Below, piece by piece: positions 1 through 5,936 of a stretch of 7,959 nt of DNA. Below the pieces are notes generated by a model. That model was not told the DNA's origin, did not search any database, and worked only from the letters and a program-made list of their open reading frames with translations. The position numbers and the translations under genes are program-made. How positions within the stretch are numbered: position 1 is the first letter of the stretch; each line of letters begins with the position of its first letter. Source of the DNA: Actinomycetota bacterium (GTDB lineage Bacteria > Cyanobacteriota > Vampirovibrionia > Obscuribacterales > Obscuribacteraceae); the NCBI GenBank assembly GCA_903970355.1, contig CAJCIF010000156.1, forward strand, positions 1-7,959, read 5' to 3'.

Positions 1-1
1 G

Positions 2-406
2 CCTCCTAGATATAGCACCGTAAGGATAGTCGGACCAAACCGGGTGATCGTGTCCCAAGAAAAGATGAACGGAATTGAGAGGGCGTGGCATACCTGGGGG
101 TACCGAAGCAAGTCCTTATTCGAAAAGACGTTGATGTTTTACGACCTCGTTGGAATAAAAGAAAACGAGCTCAGCTCGATTCTGGGAGAGGGGCAGAGCC
201 AAGCCGATGCACCACTGGCAGTACCAGAGATCGTGCACAAAAGAATCTATTATGATCTAACTCCTGGTGTAAGGTGTGGCAATGCATCTTTTGGGGTTGA
301 GTTTGGCATCGACCACGATGGACGAGTCTGGGGCTGGCGTTATCGAGCCTTTTGTGAACCACCAATGAGCTGGGTTTCGGAAAATCCGAAGAACTTCGCT
401 CATTAG
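2..406 (+). CDS. Small protein of unknown function, 5' end probably outside the window
   Basis: I do not recognise this protein with certainty. The frame is open to the left edge; inside the window it could start at GTG 44 (120 aa) or ATG 65, but neither has a convincing ribosome site, so the true start may lie upstream. The middle reads FYDLVGIKENELSSILGEG, followed by a YYDL segment and FGIDHDGRVWGWRYR. This order (a DLVG stretch, an acidic helix ending in LLG-like residues, then strands ending in a D-x-D-G-R-V turn) resembles the small BamE/SmpA-like proteins in which 'GMT..EV..LLG' precedes a 'F..DGRV..W' strand. That is a pattern match by eye and not a family assignment. No signal peptide is visible in the part seen. 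Two cysteines (in VRCGN and FCEPP) are present. It converges on the toxin gene with a 65-bp gap in which I see no clear terminator. Confidence 0.5.
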   Translation, partial: PPRYSTVRIVGPNRVIVSQEKMNGIERAWHTWGYRSKSLFEKTLMFYDLVGIKENELSSILGEGQSQADAPLAVPEIVHKRIYYDLTPGVRCGNASFGVEFGIDHDGRVWGWRYRAFCEPPMSWVSENPKNFAH

Positions 407-471
407 AGCCGCTTCTGCTGTTCTCACACTACTCTTAACTGCGTTAACTTGGAGGTGTACATATTTCAATC

Positions 472-771
472 CTACGGGTGCGGTGTTATTGCAATGATAG
501 TGACAGTGTTGGTTTTGGCACGAAAGTAACAGAAGAAGATTCTATAGGCCGCAGGAGTTTTATTCTGTGCATAGGCTTCCCATACTTTGGCTCCATCCGG
601 TCCTACAAGAGAGGAGTAAGCATGTGTGTTTAAGCCAGGGTGCTTCGGATTTTCGGAAAGCAGTTTTAGTGCTTTCACAACGGCCTTAAATTGAACCAAT
701 TTACTCTTCGATTTTTTTAGTTCGGTAAATTGGCGATTTGCTTCCCATGTGTATACGAGCTTGTAGGCCAA
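472..771 (-). CDS. RelE/ParE-family toxin-like protein
   Basis: A 99-residue protein of the size and pattern of RelE/ParE-superfamily toxins, which either cleave mRNA at the ribosome (RelE/HigB branch) or poison gyrase (ParE branch). Visible features are a basic, Lys-rich N-terminal helical half (TELKKSKSKLVQFK and a following KALKLL helix), then strand segments VWEAYAQNKTPAAYRIFFCY (residues 63-82) and TVTIIAITPHP at the C-terminus. The AYR arginine (R77) and the terminal PHP histidine (H98) sit where catalytic or fold residues occur in RelE-like toxins. The start is TTG at 771, directly after the antitoxin TGA (774-772), with GAGG a few bases before it inside the antitoxin's last codons, so translation is probably coupled. 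Family assignment is firm; whether it is active, and on RNA or gyrase, cannot be read from the sequence. Confidence 0.85.
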   Translation of the reverse strand: MAYKLVYTWEANRQFTELKKSKSKLVQFKAVVKALKLLSENPKHPGLNTHAYSSLVGPDGAKVWEAYAQNKTPAAYRIFFCYFRAKTNTVTIIAITPHP

Positions 772-1065
772 TCAATCCTCGCTCTTGTTGAAAAGATCGA
801 TGGTCACGACCTTTCCACTCTTTGCTTCCGCAATTCCCTTCATGATTGATTCATAGCGCGCGGGGTTCTCATAAATCCAAGCTTCGTAAGCTGGAACAGA
901 CTTAACTGGATCAAGCAAAATTTGTCCCAGCGCGTTTCGGAATACTCGATACCTGATACCCTCCGCTGAACTAGGCAATGCAGATCCCAAAGCGAGCCTT
1001 TTTCTTTCGTCAGGCTCAACTTCTTTACCAACTGGTTCAAATTGTCCGGCTTGCAAAAAGTCCAT
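772..1065 (-). CDS. Antitoxin-like partner of the RelE-like toxin
   Basis: A 97-residue protein encoded immediately upstream of, and abutting, the RelE-like toxin: the usual antitoxin-first order. ATG 1065 is preceded by AGAGGTG (1077-1071) at good spacing. Residues 21-55 (RKRLALGSAL ... YRVFRNALGQILLDPV) have the spacing of an AbrB/SpoVT-like strand pattern ('R..L...L....Y.V..N..G.I.L.P'), which would be the DNA-binding half. The second half, PAYEAWIYENPARYESIMKGI (58-78) and the acidic tail ending KSED, would wrap the toxin. The combination '.LDPV..VPA.EAW..EN' recurs, to my knowledge, in antitoxin-like partners of this toxin branch, but I cannot name a Pfam family. The function therefore rests on both context and sequence. 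Autoregulation through the dyads upstream (1114-1124, 1133-1209) is plausible but unproven. Confidence 0.8.
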   Translation of the reverse strand: MDFLQAGQFEPVGKEVEPDERKRLALGSALPSSAEGIRYRVFRNALGQILLDPVKSVPAYEAWIYENPARYESIMKGIAEAKSGKVVTIDLFNKSED

Positions 1066-1082
1066 AGTGCACCTCTAGCTAT

Positions 1083-1124
1083 AGAATATCACAATATGGG
1101 CAAGTGGGTAATGCCCCAATGGGG
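1083..1124 (-). promoter_or_regulatory. Possible promoter/operator of the toxin-antitoxin operon
   Basis: Reading the minus strand towards ATG 1065, a weak -35 TTACCC (1111-1106) and -10 TATTCT (1088-1083) are 17 bp apart; an alternative is TTGGGG (1119-1114) with TATTGT (1096-1091), also 17 bp apart. A perfect 5-bp dyad, CCCCA-A-TGGGG on the plus strand (1114-1124), and a second one, GGGCA/TGCCC (1098-1102 and 1112-1116), overlap these elements, as expected for an antitoxin operator. Each hexamer match is poor, so the promoter call is tentative. Confidence 0.3.
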
Positions 1125-1132
1125 TAGCCGGC

Positions 1133-1209
1133 GAGCTATAGGTGTGATAATGACGGGATCAACAGCTTGGCAAGCAGTTGATCAAGAGTTCGAGATCACC
1201 CTATAGTTC
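1133..1209. repeat. 77-bp nested imperfect inverted repeat in divergent spacer
   Basis: Two inverted repeats share nearly one centre. The inner one (1157-1183) has 13-bp arms, GATCAACAGCTTG and CAAGCAGTTGATC, around a single G at 1170, with one mismatched pair. The outer one pairs 1133-1148 with 1195-1209: GAGCTATAGG with CCTATAGTTC (one G-T), then GTGAT with ATCAC, with one unpaired T at 1143. An internal loop (1149-1156 against 1184-1194) separates them. The unit could be a compound operator for the two divergent operons, a structured RNA or leader, or a miniature palindromic mobile element. There is no T-run after it on either strand, so it is not a standard intrinsic terminator. Confidence 0.65.
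1178..1207 (+). promoter_or_regulatory. Candidate sigma70 promoter of the exported-protein gene
   Basis: TTGATC (1178-1183) and TATAGT (1202-1207) are separated by 18 bp and match the -35 and -10 consensus at 4/6 and 5/6. The -35 lies in the right inner arm of the nested dyad and the -10 in the right outer arm, so a protein bound to the dyad would occlude it. A start near 1214 would give a leader of about 57 nt before ATG 1271. Confidence 0.4.
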
Positions 1210-1270
1210 AATTGCAATTTCGGTAGCCATGAATCGCTTTTCAGTCGCTCTTCAAACAAGGTAGGGAAAA

Positions 1271-2209
1271 ATGCCGATTAGTAAACGATCTATTGCGTTT
1301 GCCGCACTCATGGGCTGGCTTGCTCAGGCGCCGGTACTGGCGCATGCTCCTGTATTTGGCACGCTCCTGCCTGTTCATCATGCCACCACATCTCCCAACA
1401 TACGGCTGCTAAGCAATACACCTGTATCTGGCTCAGCCAGAGCATTTCAAGCAAGCATGAAACTAATTGTCGGTGGCACAATCAAAAACACCGTTCTGAA
1501 TGCACCACTCAATAACATCTCCGGACAGCTTACGGGCTATGACTACTTTCACTACTCAAGCGGATTTGCAGCACCATATTCGGCTGATTTCCCCAACGTC
1601 TTGGCATTTGGATCCAATCCTCTTAATAACGGCTACTTCAACACTGCGGGAATAAACGTACCTTTCGGCAATGTATTTTCAACGGGCCTACAGCCAGTCA
1701 GCTCCATTAACTTATTTCATTCAGCGGTCTCCGGAGCGCAACGTACTCTTCAAGGTTACTTCAATGCTGGAGCAACAGCTGGGTACAACGGTGGCATTTC
1801 TTTGCTACAGCACCCCACTGGCGGATTGCTCTTCGGCACAGTAACCTTTCAAAGTAGCCCTGGTAGCAACACATATTACTCGGCCCCCTCCTTCTATGCT
1901 TTTGGCAACAATCCGTATGCATCAGCGGCAGTGGCGCAGAACATATACAACAATCCCATCACTCTATCTCAACCACTGCCGAGCTACATTCAATTTGGAA
2001 AAATCATTCGTCCAATAACGAACGGCTACTTATATGGAACCTATTATGGTGCAGCGATTCGTAATCCTCCTTTCGGGGCAGGAGTACCTAATCCGTACCA
2101 GGGATTCGGCTACAATATCTACGGATTTGGTACGAATCCCTTCAATACTGGAATGTTCGTCGATCCTGCCAGGGCTATGACTTTCAGCCCCTATACTTTC
2201 TTTAAGTAG
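1271..2209 (+). CDS. Exported Asn/Gly/Tyr/Phe-rich protein of unknown function
   Basis: A 312-residue protein that I do not recognise. The N-terminus is a Sec signal peptide: K5-R6, a hydrophobic core at about 8-20, and VLA at 22-24 as the probable signal peptidase I site. The mature part has no cysteine and no transmembrane segment, and is rich in Asn, Gly, Tyr, Phe, Pro and Ser. A short motif recurs: AFGSNP (112-117), AFGNNP (210-215) and GFGTNP (285-290), each followed within a few residues by an aromatic or Asn-rich stretch; GYFN also occurs twice (121-124 and 162-165). This composition suits an extracellular or cell-surface beta-rich structural protein, but no fold can be assigned. ATG 1271 has AGGGA (1263-1267) just upstream. 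It appears monocistronic and stops 13 bp before the convergent kinase stop codon. Confidence 0.85.
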   Translation: MPISKRSIAFAALMGWLAQAPVLAHAPVFGTLLPVHHATTSPNIRLLSNTPVSGSARAFQASMKLIVGGTIKNTVLNAPLNNISGQLTGYDYFHYSSGFAAPYSADFPNVLAFGSNPLNNGYFNTAGINVPFGNVFSTGLQPVSSINLFHSAVSGAQRTLQGYFNAGATAGYNGGISLLQHPTGGLLFGTVTFQSSPGSNTYYSAPSFYAFGNNPYASAAVAQNIYNNPITLSQPLPSYIQFGKIIRPITNGYLYGTYYGAAIRNPPFGAGVPNPYQGFGYNIYGFGTNPFNTGMFVDPARAMTFSPYTFFK

Positions 2210-2222
2210 CCGCCAGATATTC

Positions 2223-4214
2223 CTACTGGTCTCGTAGTAGGTCCGCTTCACAGAAAAGTTTCTTGGAAGCCTCTTCGCGTTTGGTTTGCCGCAAGAGGTC
2301 TCCATAACTAAGTAAACATGCCATCATAACCGGCGTAGCGACATCCAGCTGACGTCCTTCGGCTAGGGCATTTGCGAGCTCGGGCTCCGCTTCTTTAAAA
2401 TTGTTTTGATCTAAATCATACTGTCCCAATTTATTCAGAGCACGCACGTAGTCTGTAGCGGCTTTGTTTTTTTTATTAGGTCGGCTTGCCTCAACAAGAA
2501 CTCCACGGACAGGTGGAAGCTTCCGTAGTTGAATTGGACATTGCGCCAAAGCAATTCTTAAGTCTGCCAGTGATAGCGTATCGCTTCCAAGAAGTTTCGT
2601 TTCGATCGAGAGAGCTTTTGTAAGCAGCTGTTCTTCATCACTAAAGAGCCCTCTTTCGTGTAGTTTTGAAGCAGTCGATATGATATCCGGAATTTGTGCT
2701 TCGGCCACCGCTTTCTGACGAACCTGCACCTTGTTAGAACGCACCGCCTTTTCTGTTTCGGTCAGAAGGCGCATACGAGTGTGAAATTCTACCTCTGTTC
2801 GTTGCCGCTCTATTTCGACAATCTCGTGCTTGAGTTTCAAGAGCTGCTTAGCATGTGCTCCCAATCTATTGTAAAGATCGGACTCAACACGGAGGGTGGC
2901 TTCTAGCCGCACCTTGTCGTCAGCAAACATTCTTGCTAATCCTTCACTTCGTAGCACCTCTTTCTCAGCTTTCGCAAAATCAATATTCTGAATGGCTCGG
3001 GTGGTTTCCGACATAGCCATTTGCCAGAGAGCCTTATTTAATAAGGTTCCACCATCGCCTTTAGGTCCTGCCCACAATGCGATAAATGAGAAGACAGAAA
3101 ATGCAAATAAGCTGTACACCAAGATTGAGGAATAGCTGAATAGTGAAGACAGCTTTTGCATTGGAGATTGAGAAATCTTTCTGAGTGGTGCGCGGGTGCC
3201 ACTGCCAAATGCTCGAAATTTAAAAGTGAGATCCGAAAGGAGACAACTAATCTCACCAGCTGATTGAACACGATCAACTGGATCTTTAGAGAGGCAGCGC
3301 ATAATGAGCTGTTCCAGTGCGGCAGGAACATGCGCATCGGGCGCTATTTCGTTAATTGGTCTCGCCTTTTCGGAAACATGTTTGCTCATGGTATCCAGGA
3401 AGGATTCGCCAAAGAAAGGTGGTCGTCCAGCAAGAGTTTCATACATCAGGCAAGCAACAGCATAAATGTCCGACCGTGTGTCAAGTTCTCTTCCGAGACA
3501 TTGCTCTGGACTCATGTATAATGGACTGCCAAACACTTCGCCGGTTTGAGTGAGATACTGAGCCTTTTTACTCGATTCCGGCAATAATTTAGCGATGCCA
3601 AAATCAACAAGCTTCACTAACTCTGTTGTCTCGTCCAATTTTGTCAAAATGGCATTAGCAGGTTTCATGTCGCGATGCAGGATGTGATACTTGTGAGCAG
3701 CGTCCAATCCATCACAAATCTGTCTAAAAATTGGGAGCGCGCGTTTAAAAGGCACCTTCCCTTTGCGGTCGATCATATCTCGCAAACTCTCACCTTCCAC
3801 GCAATCCAGAACAATGAATGGCCGGCCGGCGGGGCTGACTCCAAAATCATAGACGGCTACGATATTTGGATGGCAAAGTGAGCTCATAGCCTGAGCTTCC
3901 TGTTTAAACCGTTCAAGTGAATTTACGTCTTCTTTCAAATTGCTGAGAGGCATTTTGATCGCGACGTTGCGATCCATCATTCGATGCCGCGCTTTATACA
4001 CAACACTCATGCCACCAATGCCAAGCACTGATTCAATTTCGTAGCTGTCGGCAAATATTGTGCCTATAAGAGGATCATTCTTAGGTCCTCTCACCTCTGT
4101 TCCATCGTCAGGACAACACCTTACTGTCCCTTTAAACAATTGATAGCACTTAGGACAATATGTCTTTGTTATGCGGGCTTGCACCTTTATTGTGTCTCGC
4201 ATTGTTTCTTGCAT
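2223..4214 (-). CDS. Membrane Ser/Thr protein kinase with zinc ribbon and TPR-like C-terminus
   Basis: Hanks-type (PknB-like) kinase, 663 residues from ATG 4214. A TTG at 4223 would add three residues but has no spaced ribosome site. Order of parts: zinc ribbon CPKC (20-23) plus CCPDD (33-37); kinase domain at about 58-330 with Gly loop GIGGMSVVYKA (65-75), lysine K87 in VAIK, catalytic HRDMKPAN (180-187; D182, N187), DFG (204-206), and FGSPLYMSPE ending at 237. All catalytic residues are present, so it should be active. A single membrane helix lies at about 362-383. The outer part has a charged, coiled-coil-like stretch (about 410-500) and helices resembling kinesin-light-chain-type TPRs (about 512-556 and 588-660). 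The kinase would sit in the cytoplasm, with the C-terminal part on the far side of the membrane as a likely sensor or scaffold. Substrates are unknown. It stands alone between the convergent exported-protein gene and the same-strand zinc-finger gene. Confidence 0.95.
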   Translation of the reverse strand: MQETMRDTIKVQARITKTYCPKCYQLFKGTVRCCPDDGTEVRGPKNDPLIGTIFADSYEIESVLGIGGMSVVYKARHRMMDRNVAIKMPLSNLKEDVNSLERFKQEAQAMSSLCHPNIVAVYDFGVSPAGRPFIVLDCVEGESLRDMIDRKGKVPFKRALPIFRQICDGLDAAHKYHILHRDMKPANAILTKLDETTELVKLVDFGIAKLLPESSKKAQYLTQTGEVFGSPLYMSPEQCLGRELDTRSDIYAVACLMYETLAGRPPFFGESFLDTMSKHVSEKARPINEIAPDAHVPAALEQLIMRCLSKDPVDRVQSAGEISCLLSDLTFKFRAFGSGTRAPLRKISQSPMQKLSSLFSYSSILVYSLFAFSVFSFIALWAGPKGDGGTLLNKALWQMAMSETTRAIQNIDFAKAEKEVLRSEGLARMFADDKVRLEATLRVESDLYNRLGAHAKQLLKLKHEIVEIERQRTEVEFHTRMRLLTETEKAVRSNKVQVRQKAVAEAQIPDIISTASKLHERGLFSDEEQLLTKALSIETKLLGSDTLSLADLRIALAQCPIQLRKLPPVRGVLVEASRPNKKNKAATDYVRALNKLGQYDLDQNNFKEAEPELANALAEGRQLDVATPVMMACLLSYGDLLRQTKREEASKKLFCEADLLRDQ

Positions 4215-4237
4215 GGAACTCAATCCACGTTGGCAGA

Positions 4238-4262
4238 ATCAGTTGTGCCGGGAGCAACTGAT
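4238..4262. promoter_or_regulatory. 25-bp dyad just upstream of the kinase gene
   Basis: ATCAGTTG (4238-4245) and CAACTGAT (4255-4262) are perfect 8-bp inverted arms around a 9-bp centre that itself contains CC-G-GG, so the symmetry continues through the middle. It ends 24 bp before ATG 4214. It could be an operator or a hairpin in the kinase mRNA leader. No T-run follows on the minus strand, which argues against an intrinsic terminator. Confidence 0.45.
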
Positions 4263-4296
4263 GGAAATCGACCATGGATGCCTAAACTATCTAACA

Positions 4297-4325
4297 CCAT
4301 CGAGCGCTGGAAGAGCTCTCGATGG
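4297..4325. promoter_or_regulatory. 29-bp dyad upstream of the kinase gene
   Basis: CCATCGAG (4297-4304) pairs perfectly with CTCGATGG (4318-4325). After one C/T mismatch, GCT pairs with AGC (4306-4308 with 4314-4316), leaving a 5-base loop: 11 pairs in all. It lies between the zinc-finger gene stop (4411) and the kinase start. It may end transcription of the upstream gene, but there is no T-tract on the minus strand, so an operator or leader hairpin is at least as likely. GATGGAAATCG at 4260 and GATGGAATCG at 4321 form a near-direct repeat at the right ends of this dyad and the one at 4238-4262. Confidence 0.45.
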
Positions 4326-4345
4326 AATCGGGTGAATCGATACTT

Positions 4346-4351
4346 ATTATA
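4346..4351 (-). promoter_or_regulatory. Isolated TATAAT, possible -10 for the kinase gene
   Basis: A perfect TATAAT is read on the minus strand (4351-4346), inside the start of the 64-bp repeat copy. No good -35 lies 16-18 bp upstream (that stretch is GC-rich). If used, the kinase mRNA leader would be about 125 nt and would contain both dyads, at 4297-4325 and 4238-4262. Weak call. Confidence 0.2.
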
Positions 4352-4474
4352 TGTCAGCGCGGTACAACCGCGTGGGTGATCTTTCTGTAGCCTGCATTTG
4401 GGACATTTGCTCATATGTCAGCGCAGACAACCGCGAGAGTGATCTTTTGTAGCCTGCATTTTGGACATTTGCCC
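4349..4474. repeat. Tandem duplication of the 3' end of the zinc-finger gene
   Basis: 4349-4412 (64 bp) and 4413-4474 (62 bp) are imperfect direct repeats placed end to end, with a few substitutions and small indels. Both, read on the minus strand, encode KCPKCRLQK. After that the copies are out of phase: the copy inside the gene continues ITLAVVCADI and stops at 4411-4413, the junction of the repeats, while the outer copy would continue DHPRGCTALTYNK. Two of the differences in the shared part (CCA/CCC, CAA/CAG) are silent. The outer copy carries a perfect hairpin, CGCGGT-ACA-ACCGCG (4358-4372). Confidence 0.75.
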
Positions 4475-5925
4475 GTTCTTGTAGTGCGTTTGCCAATTGC
4501 TTGCTTCCAGCTATGACCACTTTTGCACTGCCACCACACATTTTTTCCGGATCTGCCGGTGACTTCGTTTGGACGAAGATTTTTATTTTTGGTCTTATGC
4601 CACTCTCGTGCTATGCGTGGAAAAAGAGCAACAAGCGAATTGGTAGAAGATGCCTTTTTACCTGCACAAAATGGGCAACCCGATCCTCGCGCTGTCCGAT
4701 TGGCCGGCGTTGCCTGCCATTGATGATCGGATGCCTTGGGACACACCCACCAGGCTCGAATTCGAGAATTTGGCATCACTTCCTCTGATTTAGTTACTCG
4801 GTTCTTTTTTGGATGCCATTCCTTTGCTACATGTGGAAATAAACTCTTGAGGTTGTAGGACTCAGTCGAACGGGCGTGTGCACAAAAGGGACAGCCTCTG
4901 CCCGAGGTTCTGAGTTTTACTGATGTTTGCCAAGCATGTTCTGAGCTGCGAGGACAAATCCACCAGACTACTCTGTTTGAATAAGCTGTTACATCCGTCG
5001 GTTTCAAATTACCGTTGAGCTTTGGATGCCACTGCTTGGCGATTTCTGGAAATGCGGATTTAACTGAGTTGGCTATCAATGCTCTTTTCCCTGTGCAAAA
5101 TGGACAATGATGCCGTCCTTTTCTCGTTCGTGAATAGATAGAGCTTTGCCATTCGTGGTCTGGTCCTTCCTTACATTTCCACCAAACCTTGGCTTCAGAT
5201 CCGTGCGCAAAATCCGCAGGTGTCCATGAGCCGTTAGCAGTTGGATGCCACTGCCTTGCAATTTCTGGAAATAGGGATTTGAGCGAGTTGGTTACCGATA
5301 CTCTTTTCCCTATGCAAAACGGACAGTGGTAACGTCCTTTTCCCGTGCGTGAATAGATTGGACTTTGCCATTCGTGATCTGGTCCTTCCTTACATTTCCA
5401 CCAAACCTTGGTTTCAGATCCGTGCGCAAATTCTGCAGGTATCGATGAGCCATTAGCAGTTGGATGCCACTGCCTTGCAATTTCTGGAAATAGGGATTTG
5501 AGCGAGTTGGTTACCGATACTCTTTTCCCTATGCAAAATGGACAGTGATAACGTCCTTTTCCCGTGCGTGAATAGATTGGACTTTGCCATTCGTGATCTG
5601 GTCCTTTTTTACATTTCCACCATACTTTGGCTTCAGATCCGCGCGCAAAATCCGCTGGCGTCCACGAGCCATTAGCAGTTGGATGCCACTGCTTTGCAAT
5701 TTCTGGAAATAACAATTTGAGTGAATTGGTTACCGATACTCTTTTCCCTATGCAAAACGGACAGCGATAACGTCCTTTTCCAGTGCGCGAATAGATAGGA
5801 CTATGCCATTCGTGGTCTGGTCCTTTCTTACATTTCCACCATCCCTTGGGTCCAGACCCGTGCGAACCATCCTCAAGTGCCCGCGAGCCATTGGCAGTTG
5901 GATATTTTTCCTCAGTAGAAAGCAT
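4411..5925 (-). CDS. Protein of seven tandem zinc-finger (DUF4379/treble-clef) units
   Basis: A 504-residue protein built almost wholly of units of the form SL..LFPEIA..WHP..NG...P......WWxC...H.W........CPFC, the pattern of the treble-clef/zinc-ribbon family DUF4379 (PF14311, from memory). Putative metal ligands per unit: C32/H38/C55/C58, C105/H111/C128/C131, C178/H184/C201/C204, C251/H257/C274/C277, C324/H330/C345/C348, C395/H401/C417/C420 and C467/H471/C487/C490. Spacing is exactly 73 residues for units 1-5, then 71 and 72. Units 1-4 are nearly identical, while 5-7 are diverged. Unit 1 lacks the leading LFPEIA..WH half, so the protein begins mid-unit. ATG 5925 has only a weak site (GGGTAA); the frame stays open for about nine codons upstream. 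There is no signal peptide, membrane helix or visible enzymatic domain. Nucleic-acid binding is a reasonable guess from the fold class, but the function is unknown. Confidence 0.9.
   Translation of the reverse strand: MLSTEEKYPTANGSRALEDGSHGSGPKGWWKCKKGPDHEWHSPIYSRTGKGRYRCPFCIGKRVSVTNSLKLLFPEIAKQWHPTANGSWTPADFARGSEAKVWWKCKKGPDHEWQSPIYSRTGKGRYHCPFCIGKRVSVTNSLKSLFPEIARQWHPTANGSSIPAEFAHGSETKVWWKCKEGPDHEWQSPIYSRTGKGRYHCPFCIGKRVSVTNSLKSLFPEIARQWHPTANGSWTPADFAHGSEAKVWWKCKEGPDHEWQSSIYSRTRKGRHHCPFCTGKRALIANSVKSAFPEIAKQWHPKLNGNLKPTDVTAYSNRVVWWICPRSSEHAWQTSVKLRTSGRGCPFCAHARSTESYNLKSLFPHVAKEWHPKKNRVTKSEEVMPNSRIRAWWVCPKASDHQWQATPANRTARGSGCPFCAGKKASSTNSLVALFPRIAREWHKTKNKNLRPNEVTGRSGKNVWWQCKSGHSWKQAIGKRTTRTGKCPKCRLQKITLAVVCADI
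5026..5901 (-). repeat. Four 219-bp tandem repeats inside the zinc-finger gene
   Basis: Codons 9-81, 82-154, 155-227 and 228-300 form four in-frame copies of exactly 219 bp (876 bp in total). By eye, neighbouring middle copies agree at about nine bases in ten, including third codon positions, over long unbroken stretches; divergence clusters in the segment around the AEFAHGSET/ADFAHGSEA residues. This indicates recent unequal duplication or gene conversion inside the coding sequence. The three C-terminal units do not share the DNA-level identity. Confidence 0.9.
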
Positions 5926-5936
5926 TGCTATTACCC

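Noticed and set aside
435..447. TTAAC/GTTAA hairpin between the first gene and the toxin gene as a bidirectional terminator
   Set aside because: Five mostly A/T pairs and no adjacent T-run; likely chance.
1133..1209. attC site or intrinsic terminator for the nested dyad
   Set aside because: GTTGATC/GATCAAC do not fit the attC core consensus, and no T-tract follows on either strand.
2222..2241. CCTACT/AGTAGG hairpin at the convergent ends of the exported-protein and kinase genes, as a terminator
   Set aside because: Six A/T-mixed pairs with an 8-base loop and no T-run on either strand; too weak to call.
4220..4414. Minus-strand ORF beginning MSKCPKCRLQK as a separate small gene
   Set aside because: It is the outer copy of the duplicated 3' tail, read into the intergenic dyads; it has no start signal, and the sequence after the repeat shows no coding character.
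4501..4788. Plus-strand ORFs across the zinc-finger gene (4501-4788, 4523-4723)
   Set aside because: Shadows opposite a well-supported zinc-finger coding sequence; their Cys-rich look comes from the opposite-strand codons.
5026..5901. CRISPR array
   Set aside because: The period is 219 bp, in frame and protein-coding, with no alternating short repeats and unique spacers.
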